Assembly: GCA_030267965.1 (NCBI GenBank)
Contig: BRYA01000011.1
Location: forward strand, 9,532-28,761
Length of the DNA: 19,230 nucleotides
Source: Triparma columacea
Lineage: Eukaryota > Sar > Bolidophyceae > Parmales > Triparmaceae
Direction of reading: 5' to 3'
The notes under the pieces: generated by a model
Seen by the model: the letters and a program-made list of their open reading frames with translations, nothing else
The model's database searches: none
What the model was told of the DNA's origin: nothing
Shown here: piece by piece, positions 1-7,300 of the stretch
Position numbering within the stretch: the first letter of the stretch is position 1
How the letters are laid out: every line of letters begins with the position of its first letter
Position numbers and translations under genes: made by a program

Positions 1-397
1 GGGGGGGGGTGTTAGGGAATAAGAAACATCTTTATGGCCACACACAAATTAAATCTACTTTCAAATTCGTCCAACGCTGGTAGGATCCTAAGTAAATTTA
101 AGTGAAGGAAGGAATTTGGCTTTCGGGGAGATTGGGCAGAATTTGGCAAGGACTGGATTATACACTGTATTATACACTTTAGCTACGTTTCACAACCAAC
201 CTAACTCTTCACAATACCAACAAAAATACTATCACCTACATTATATCCAAACACATTGTAGTTTGAGCTCTAATTAGGTCCCCAACAAAACTACATCGCC
301 CAAATCCCCAACTTTCAATCTCCTCCTCTCCATCTAAACATTCACGCAATATCTTACCTCAAGCGCTATCAGTACTACCACTTCTATCCTCCCCGAG
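1..397. other. Intergenic / 5' flank of LRR gene
   Basis: No gene is seen here. The segment opens with a G homopolymer at the window edge and is otherwise mixed in composition. It holds a short direct repeat of ATTATACACT near positions 155-180. The last ~100 bases are C/T-rich and lead into the ATG at 398, as expected for a 5' UTR. No clear TATA element was found. Confidence 0.5.
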
Positions 398-2050
398 ATG
401 CCCAGCTCAGCAGTGTACTCTGGCGTAGAGAGCTTCAGGGACAACGATGAACTCACGGAGGTGACTTTTGCAGAGGGAGTGACAACGATTGGCGAAGACG
501 CCTTCAGGGGATGCTCCTCCCTCGCAGCCATCACAATCCCGGACGGAGTGGCGACGATTGGCAAATTCGCCTTCTCCAGATGCTCCTCCCTCATAGCCAT
601 CACAATCCCGGACTCAGTGACGACAATTGGCCGTGCCGCCTTCTACAAATGCTCCTCTCTCACGGCCATCACCATCCCAGACGGGGTCATCACCATCCCT
701 GACACAGTGACGATGATAGGCGATGGCGCCTTCTACGAATGCTCCTCCCTCACGGCCATCACCATCCCGGATGGAGTGACATCGATTGGCAAAAGCGCCT
801 TCAAGGGATGCTCCTCCCTCACGGTCATCACAATCTCGGACGGAGTGACAACGATTGGTGATTTCGCCTTCTACGGATGCTCCTCCCTCACGGCCATCAC
901 CATCCCGGACTCAGTGACAATGATTGGCGATGGCGCCTTTGGAGAATGCTCCTCCCTCACAACCATCACAATCCCGGACGGAGTGACGAAGATTGGCATT
1001 GACACCTTCTGGGAATGCTCCTCCCTCGCAGCCATTACAATCCCGGACTTAGTGACGACAATTGGCAAGGCCGCCTTCTACAACTGCTCCTCCCTCACGG
1101 CCATTACCATCCCGGACGGAGTGACATTGATTGGCGATTACGCTATCAGGGGATGCTCCTCCCTCACAGCCATCACAATCCCGAACGGAGCGACGTCGAT
1201 TGGTAAATGCGCCTTCTCTGAATGCTCCTCCCTCGCAGCCATCACAATTCCGGACTCAGTGACGTCGATTGGCAATCAAGCCTTCCAAGGATGCTCCTCC
1301 CTCACGGCCATCACCATCCCGGACTCAGTGACGATGATTGGCAATGAGGCCTTCTGCCTCTGCTCCTCCCTCGCTGCCATCACAATCCTCACAATTCCGG
1401 ACTCAGTGACGTCGATTGGCAATCAAGCCTTCCAAGGATGCTCCTCCCTCACAGCCATTACCATCCCAAATGGAGTGACGACAATTGGCGAGAGCGCCTT
1501 CAGGGGATGCTCCTCCCTCATGGCCATCACCATCCCAGATGGAATGACCACAATTGGCGCTGGCGCCTTCTACGGATGCTCCTCCCTCACGGCCATCACT
1601 ATCCCAATTGGAGTGACGATAATTGGCCGTGGCGCCTTCTCTGGATGCTCCTCCCTCACGGCCATCACCATCCCAGACGGAGTGACGACGATTGGCAATG
1701 AAGCCTTCAGAGATTGCTCCGTCCTAACGAAACTCATTCTATCTCCTGCCGTTTCCATCGGTGAAGACTGCTTCTCGAACTGCACTGCCCTAATCACTGC
1801 TGCTGCTGATAAAAATATGCTGACTGTCTCGGACCTCCTCCACTACAGGTGGCACCGCAAACCCGCTGTGCTCGAACGCGTCAACGCTCTGCTGTGCCTC
1901 AAGGGAACCTGGGATCACGTGGAGAATCAACCCAGTGGACCGGATAGTCTGAAGAGGAAGCGAACAGAAGTTGAAGCACCGCTAAAGAGGACTGAGACAC
2001 GTGAGAAGATCCCGAAAGTTTTGTGGAGAGTAATTCTGGAGTTTCTGTAA
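398..2050 (+). CDS. BspA-like leucine-rich repeat protein (LRR_5 type)
   Basis: This is an intronless 550-residue protein built from about 19 full and one truncated 23-residue units of the form TIPDGVTTIGxxAFxxCSSL. This is the BspA/Treponema-type LRR (LRR_5 family), which forms a solenoid used for protein binding or adhesion. No signal peptide or membrane segment is seen, so an intracellular role is likely, but the partner is unknown. The last ~100 residues leave the repeat: a segment around HYRWHRKPAVLERVNALLCL, a lysine/arginine-rich patch (KRKR), and a hydrophobic end (VLWRVILEFL). The start is the first ATG in frame and is followed at once by repeat-like sequence. Odd points are a truncated unit (residues ~96-102) and a unit duplicated almost exactly at DNA level, which suggests recent unequal exchange. 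The family is clear from the repeats; the function is not known. Confidence 0.9.
   Translation: MPSSAVYSGVESFRDNDELTEVTFAEGVTTIGEDAFRGCSSLAAITIPDGVATIGKFAFSRCSSLIAITIPDSVTTIGRAAFYKCSSLTAITIPDGVITIPDTVTMIGDGAFYECSSLTAITIPDGVTSIGKSAFKGCSSLTVITISDGVTTIGDFAFYGCSSLTAITIPDSVTMIGDGAFGECSSLTTITIPDGVTKIGIDTFWECSSLAAITIPDLVTTIGKAAFYNCSSLTAITIPDGVTLIGDYAIRGCSSLTAITIPNGATSIGKCAFSECSSLAAITIPDSVTSIGNQAFQGCSSLTAITIPDSVTMIGNEAFCLCSSLAAITILTIPDSVTSIGNQAFQGCSSLTAITIPNGVTTIGESAFRGCSSLMAITIPDGMTTIGAGAFYGCSSLTAITIPIGVTIIGRGAFSGCSSLTAITIPDGVTTIGNEAFRDCSVLTKLILSPAVSIGEDCFSNCTALITAAADKNMLTVSDLLHYRWHRKPAVLERVNALLCLKGTWDHVENQPSGPDSLKRKRTEVEAPLKRTETREKIPKVLWRVILEFL
1243..1452 (+). repeat. Recent in-frame duplication within the LRR array
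   Basis: Bases 1243-1305 recur exactly at 1390-1452 (63 identical bases, offset 147). The offset equals two 23-residue units plus three residues, so the frame is kept but the periodicity is broken by an extra TIL. The other units differ at many positions, so this copy is younger than the rest of the array. Confidence 0.85.
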
Positions 2051-2271
2051 CTCTTTGTTGTTAAATTAATCGTTCAATTGTTTTATGTATGGTCACGCCG
2101 GGCAACCAAAATTAGCATTGATGCCTCTCTTTGCCTTGATTGCCTCCCTCTTCCCCGCGGTGCCTCCCGAGACAGTGATAAAAAAAAAGGGCCGCATCTT
2201 TGACCAACTGCTCCAATCACTCTCAAACTTTGCCAGCATGCTCCTCTCACGCCGGCGTTACTCCCGGGAGC
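2051..2271. other. Intergenic spacer, LRR gene to tRNA
   Basis: This is the likely 3' UTR of the LRR gene followed by spacer. Short open frames here show no recognisable protein. An A-run near 2180 and the palindrome CTCCCGGGAG at 2261-2270 were noted. No further gene is seen. Confidence 0.4.
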
Positions 2272-2279
2272 AAAAAAAA
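2272..2279 (-). terminator. Pol III T-run terminator of the tRNA gene
   Basis: Eight consecutive A on the plus strand read as T8 on the minus strand, starting 6 bases after the discriminator base of the tRNA. This is the usual RNA polymerase III stop and supports the tRNA being a real minus-strand transcription unit. Confidence 0.8.
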
Positions 2280-2285
2280 GACGTT

Positions 2286-2422
2286 CACCCGCGGTGGGAG
2301 TCGAACCCACGATCTCACGCTTAGGAGGCGTACGCGTTATCCAACTGCGCCTGAAGATGATGGAGGGTAAGACAGAGCTTTGCATACTGGGGAGAAGGTG
2401 AAGATACACTTACTACGCGGGC
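2286..2422 (-). tRNA. tRNA-Arg(CCU) with a 63-nt intron at position 9/10
   Basis: On the minus strand, bases 2350-2286 give the D-arm (GCGCAGTTGGATAACGC), an anticodon arm with loop CTCCTAA (anticodon CCU, reads AGG), variable loop AGATC, T-arm with GTTCGACTC, acceptor 3' strand CGCGGGT and discriminator G. The bases directly 5' of the D-arm do not pair with that acceptor strand. At 2422-2414 lies GCCCGCG followed by TA: it pairs with CGCGGGT at 7 of 7 positions (one G-U) and supplies the usual U8 and A9. Joining 2422-2414 to 2350-2286 gives a canonical 74-nt tRNA. The removed part (2413-2351) begins GTAAGTG and ends CTTCAG. The tRNA identity is firm; the intron and its splicing route are inferred. 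Confidence 0.88.
2351..2413 (-). other. GT-AG intron-like insert inside tRNA-Arg
   Basis: This 63-nt insert separates tRNA positions 9 and 10. On the minus strand it starts GTAAGT, ends in a pyrimidine-rich run closing with CTTCAG, and has a CTTAC about 19 nt before the end that could act as a branch site. These are spliceosomal-type signals. The junction is ambiguous by one base because both the insert and the exon after it begin with G. A bulge-helix-bulge fold, needed by the tRNA endonuclease at non-canonical positions, was looked for by hand and not found. Confidence 0.75.
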
Positions 2423-2678
2423 TTGAAACTGGTAATGAAAAACACGATTTTTTGCTAAGATTAAACCCAAATGTCCGACTTTGCCCCTGCTGTTCCTAAC
2501 ACTTTCTGAGTAAAAAGCTCTCCTCTTGTACGAAGCAAACACATCGTGAAGTTTCGACGCCTAAAACAACATCACTCCCTCAACACAATTTCGCGCCTAT
2601 CTCTACCGTATCTACCCTCCTTCAATCTCCACATAATACACATTGCCTCTTCCCTCCTCCACGAACTCCAACAAAACG

Positions 2679-4033
2679 ATGTCTAATTTCCTTAAAGTCT
2701 CCCCAATAGTGTCGTTCCTGAAGCGTGCTTGGAACCCAATGGCATTTGCGCAGGCCATTTCACTTGGCGGTCTCGGGATGTGCTTGACTTTATCAATTGT
2801 CCCGTTCAAGAACCTGGGTTTGAGGGACTATGCTTTTCCTTTGGCTGTTGCGGTCTATGTTTACTGGCGTAACGGCGTGTTGAATCAACAAGAGCTGGGT
2901 GCTGAGGATGGATCCCAGGAGAACGATGTGGAGGATAGGAAGTGTCCGAGGTTGGGTGGTCGTTCAGGTGTGTGTTATGGGTGATCGTCGTTGTTTTGAT
3001 TGCTTCGTCCGTGCAGCGTGGTGTCTTTGGTTGCTTAGTGTCGTTTTGAGCTGCCCGCCTCCCCTCTCATCCCCCCCTCACCCCCTCCCCTTCCCAGTGG
3101 AGTATGTCAATGGTCCCTCACCACCCCCCTTTTCTTCCGGCACTCAGGTCAATCCTGTCTGGAACGTCCTCTTTGTGTTCTCCACGACGTGCAAGCACAG
3201 TCGTTCCAACTTTTCCGGTTTCGTTTCGGCTGCTCAGAACTTTGTCGGGGGGGGTTGCTCTTTCGTTGCTTTGACGAGGGATGGCAAGGAGAACGCTGAA
3301 AAGTTTGTCGACAGTGTCACGTCAGGGGGGAGGGCCAAGGTTAGGTGAGTGGGGCTGGGGAGGGGCGGGGGTGGGTTTCGTATGAAGACGGGGCGGGGGT
3401 GGGTTTCATATGAAGAATGGGCAAAAAGACCAAGCAAAGGTTATTGGACCCAACATTGGACCCAACATTAGCCCCCATCCCAAACCCCTTCAGTGGTTCG
3501 CTTCGCTCACCGCGTTCGCTTCGCTCACCGCCCCCGCGCAGAGGTATTGAGAAGATTAGCGTCGCTGTGGATATTGGTGGCGACGTGATTGGAAAGGTGA
3601 GAAGGACAGGAAGGAAAAGAACATCGTCCGCCCCCATCCCAAACCCTTCGCTCACCGCCGTCGCAGCTTCAGAGGCAGTTCAAGATAGGTGAGAATAGAC
3701 AAAGATCGAGGCAGCACAGTGATGACGACGACGCTACTAACACACTCCTCCGCTACTCACACACCCCTCCCACCGCCATCACCAACCCGCCCTCAGACAC
3801 TGTCCCCCACTGTTACGTCGTCAAGAATGGTGTGGTTGAGTGGGATGGTCATCCTTCGAGCTTGGAGAGGTGAGAAGGGGCACAGGGGGGGAGTGAAGCG
3901 AGGTCTTGAAGTGTGACAGAGGTCGTCGCTTCTCTCTCCTTGCAAGCTTTCATCTAACCCCTCCGCTCCTCCTTTCCCCCCCCCCCTCCCTCCCAGCACC
4001 CTCGCCTTGATGGTAGGCTTTTGGGAGGATTAG
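2679..4033 (+). CDS. Thioredoxin-like protein with N-terminal membrane segments (six exons)
   Basis: Exons 2679-2967, 3098-3344, 3542-3596, 3667-3688, 3797-3869 and 3997-4033 join in frame to 240 residues. Residues ~21-41 and ~51-63 are hydrophobic and probably anchor the protein in a membrane. From about residue 112 on it resembles the thioredoxin/redoxin fold: a strand VLFVF (120-124), then TTCKHS at the active-site position (C128, S131), a central strand ISVAVDIG, a TVPHCYVV stretch with the expected cis-proline (P208), and EWDGHP near the end, which recalls the WxGHP of TlpA-like proteins. The active site reads CxxS, so it would be monothiol or non-reducing. Four of the six exons are shorter than 80 nt. 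Two of its introns are introner-like. Splicing at 4012/4013 could instead read on in frame into the next gene. Exon phases agree throughout; the family call is moderate. Confidence 0.65.
3345..3541 (+). mobile_element. Introner-like element, copy 1 (intron 2 of the thioredoxin-like gene)
   Basis: This whole intron is a full-length copy of the local repeat. It contains two 28-bp units with GGGGCGGGGGTGGGTTTC (3362-3389, 3390-3417), GAAGAATGGGCAAAAAG, two 12-bp GGACCCAACATT units, AGCCCCCATCCCAAACCCC, and two copies of GGTTCGCTTCGCTCACCG-like sequence before the CAG. The intron is phase 2. The same blocks recur in the same order in the introns of the next gene. Confidence 0.8.
3597..3666 (+). 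mobile_element. Introner-like element, copy 2, short (intron 3)
   Basis: At 70 nt this is the shortest protein-gene intron in the window. It keeps only the 3' modules, GCCCCCATCCCAAACCC and TTCGCTCACCGCCG, before the acceptor. The minisatellite and the 5' modules are missing, so it is either a deletion derivative or a partial insertion. Confidence 0.65.
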
Positions 4034-4312
4034 GTTAGAATAGAACTATTTGGATTTAGAAGCATGGGGAGGTTGTTTTTTGTTTCTGGTTTTTGACGAC
4101 GATTTTTGCTATAGTATGATTGTACAGTCAAGTTAACGTGTATTGGTTATTATTGACATTGAAGTTTGGCGCCAACATTGCCCCCATCCCACAGGGTTCG
4201 CATCGCTCATTTTTTCCGAAATCTTGCACACCCGAAAAAATTCAGACTGCAAAAAACAACTGCCTTGGGATTCTATCAAACCGCGTAAAACCTGTCACCC
4301 CTCCAAATGGAG
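4034..4312. other. Spacer between the thioredoxin-like and membrane-protein genes
   Basis: This 279-bp spacer follows the TAG at 4031-4033 and ends at the ATG of the next gene. It is AT-richer than the exons and probably carries the 3' UTR, promoter and 5' UTR. It holds one degraded introner fragment. It could alternatively be an intron (GTAGGC at 4013 to AG at 4312) that joins the two genes. Confidence 0.5.
4168..4209 (+). mobile_element. Degraded introner fragment outside a called intron
   Basis: The segment GGCGCCAACATTGCCCCC, then ATCCCA, then GGTTCGCATCGCTCA matches the order of the 12-bp unit, the CCCCCATCCCA module and the GGTTCGCTTCGCTCA module of the intronic copies, with substitutions and a short deletion. 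It lies between two genes, or in a 5' UTR intron. Confidence 0.55.
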
Positions 4313-7300
4313 ATGCTTCCGAAGAAGTTTGTGAGGCAGGCATCCAATTTCCACCATGCCAAGGATAGTGAGGTGAGCATATATCGCCAGGCCATACTTC
4401 AATCGAACGATAAATTACCATTCCCAACCTGCCATTCATTTCTCTAACCCCCCCCCCCCCCCCCCTTGCTATAGTTGTACACGTACTCGCCCCCCACGAT
4501 TTACACCGAAGACTTCTACTTTGCCATGCTTCTCTACCCTCCCATCCTCTTTGGGCTCAATGTTGCCTTCAATGTGTTTTGCACCTTCTGCGCGTTCGGG
4601 TTGTTGCCTATGGAGCAGATTAGTGAGTGCCCTGTGAACGCGGCAGATTTCGATACGGAAAGGTGAGTGTGCGCCTCGATGGTCCTTAGTGCACAGTCTG
4701 GTGCACCCCAAGCTCGCAAGGTTACATACAGCTGGTCCAAAGCCGCTTCGTTCCTCACCCCCTTTTCCACGGTTCGCTTCGCTCGCCGCTTCGCTGACCA
4801 CTCGCAACAGTGTCTTCTACGATGACTGTGTCAACACCAACTCCACTTGGTATAAGACATACAACATGCCCTTTGCCAACACAACCTTCAAAACTTCTGG
4901 GTGGTTCTATTATTCGTCGTGGTCAAGAGAGACGTTGAAGACGGACAAGGGAATTGAGACGGGCGGCTCGCCGAGTGTTGAGGCCGTATACGAGAGGTGA
5001 GAACGGACAAGAGTGGGGCAAGAAGTGGAAGAGTATTGCAAGGAAGAGCAAAGCGAGTGGGTTTCATATGAAGACGGGGCGGGGGTGGGTTTCGTATGAA
5101 GAATGGGCAACAAGGCAAAGCAGCGGTTCGCTTCCATTAGCCCCCATCCCAAACCCCTTTAGCGGTTCGCTTCGCTCACCGCCGCTCGCCGCGCAGCCCT
5201 CTATTTCACCCTTTTTGGGCAAAGCCTGTTGACTATGTTGGTATCATCCTTCTGATTGGTAGCTTCGCTTTCTTGCTCCGTCTTGTTGCTTCTAGCTTCC
5301 TCGTGAAGACTAGTGTCTACAGGGACAGGGTTGAAGTCGAGTACTATGGCGGTGAGATTCAAGCGGTTCCCCTCGGTGCGATTCTTGACGAGGACGACTC
5401 TGTGAAGAAGGTAGGTGTGGCGGGGGGAGGGGAGGGGGCGGGGGTGGTTGATAGTTTCTTCGCAGAGTCAACATTAGCCCCCACCCCAAACCCCTTCAGC
5501 GGTTCGCTTCGCTCACCGCGTTCGCTTTGCTCGCCTCCAGCACGAATGGGCTGAGTGTCCTCCGTTTTCAAAGCGCGCTCTCCAGATCAAATCAAAAGAG
5601 GTAAGAAGAAGGAGCCAAAAGGCCAAGCAAAGGACGCAACATTGGACGCAACATTAGCCCCCATTGCTTCGCTCACCGCCCCCTCCAATGTTGCGTCCCC
5701 CACAGCTTGTCAAGTACAAGTCGGGACACACGACTACGACCATCGTGAAGAAGGGAGATGGCAAGAAGAAGCCCGAGATGAAGATTCTTCGAGCTGAACC
5801 TGACGATGTTGAGGAGTTCAACAGGATCCTCAGAGAGGCTAGAGAGGGGCTTGACGAAGACGAAAAGAAGAAGGAGCACTTTTTCCACTCTGAGATCGAC
5901 GGAATGAAGGCAACTTCTGATGATGGAGAGGAGGGAGGTGAGAATCGAAACCAGATCAGTGCCAACAGCGTGACACACAGCTCATATATAACTGACCGCT
6001 CGTTGTTGCCGCTCGTCATCGTAGCCATTGAGTTTGTCCCAAACGCCTTCGAAGGCCGCACTAAATACTGGGTCGTCTCTTTCTTACTAGTAGTAATAGG
6101 CGGCATCCTCATGGACATTGGGTTCAAGGTGAGATAAAGGGGCGGGGTTGGGTTTAGTATGAAGAATGGGCAAAAAGGCCAAGCAAAGGACCCAACATTG
6201 GACGCAACAGTAGCCCCCATCCCAAACCCCTTCAGCGGTTCGCTTCGCTCACCGCCCACTCTCTGCTCAGATCTTCTTCTACCTCTTGCACAAGTTCGTC
6301 CAGCCGAACAGGCCTCAAACTGCTGACCAGTTTAGGAACGAGGTAAGAGAGGTAGATCAAATAAGCGCCGACATTACTTTCTCACGCAACAGCGGGGGTG
6401 GGTTTAGTATGAAGAATGGGCAACAAGGCCAAGCAAAAGACCCAACAACATTGGACGCAACATTAGCCCCCATCCCAAACCCCTTCAGCAGTTCACTTCA
6501 CTCACCGCGTTCGCTTCGCTCACCGCCCCTGCGTTTGATGCTACCAGGTCCTCGCTATAACCCCCTTTACCGTCTTCCTTTACATGAGCGTCTTATATTA
6601 TGGCCTTGTGGGGACCCTTAACGCCGTCCCCACCAAAATTGAAGTCGGAACAAGGGCTATTGTGGTCTCGATGGACAGGTAAGAGCACAATAGCTTTATC
6701 ATGCTCTTTTTCGCCTTGGTCTTTCTCGCCTTACTGATGAGCGCCTCAGGGTGCCACGAAGGGGAAAAAAGGCCAAGCAAAGGACCCAACATTGGCCCCA
6801 ATATTGGACGCAACATTGGACGCAACATTGGACGCAACATTGGACGCAACATTGGACGCAACATTAGCCCCCACCCCAAACCCTTTCAGCCTCGGTCTCG
6901 GTTCGCTTCGCTCACCGCGTTCGCTTCCCTCGCCCACCCCAGGGCCATGAAGAAGGCTGATATAGCTGACGAGTTCAAGAGGATCTGCATCCCAATGGAC
7001 TCCATTGCTGCTGTTCACGAGGGATCCGACTTCACTGGCTCCTCCGATGGGTGGTTCCGAAGATTGTTTAACGAGAGCGGCTTCATCGTTATTCGTGCCA
7101 AGGTAATTCCTATTTTGCTAGGCTTTGTTCCTACTGCTAGGCTTTGTTCTTGTGGCTCGCTTCACTCACCGCTCTCGCTCCGCATATCGAACACACCCCA
7201 TCAATCCCACAGAGGTTTTTTATCATTACAGAGACCAAGAAGTTGAGGACTATTGAGAAAAAAGTTGCAGAGGACCAAGAGGGGGGAGGTGAGGATGAGC

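Noticed and set aside
480..1740. Regularly spaced repeats resembling a CRISPR or satellite array
   Set aside because: The repeats are contiguous, in frame and encode conserved LRR units; there are no unique spacers.
334..1797. Several open frames of 60-90 codons on both strands inside the LRR gene
   Set aside because: They are repeat-driven shadows: the 69-bp periodicity keeps stop codons away in other frames (HHNPG.., REEH.. products).
2351..2422. Bulge-helix-bulge (tRNA endonuclease) splicing or a permuted tRNA gene
   Set aside because: The central 4-bp helix between intron start and 3' exon start does not form in either register, and the 5' acceptor strand lies upstream in normal order, so the gene is not permuted.
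5938..6024. Intron 5938-6024 as another introner copy
   Set aside because: It shares none of the modules; it is an ordinary short intron. The same holds for 7289-7369.
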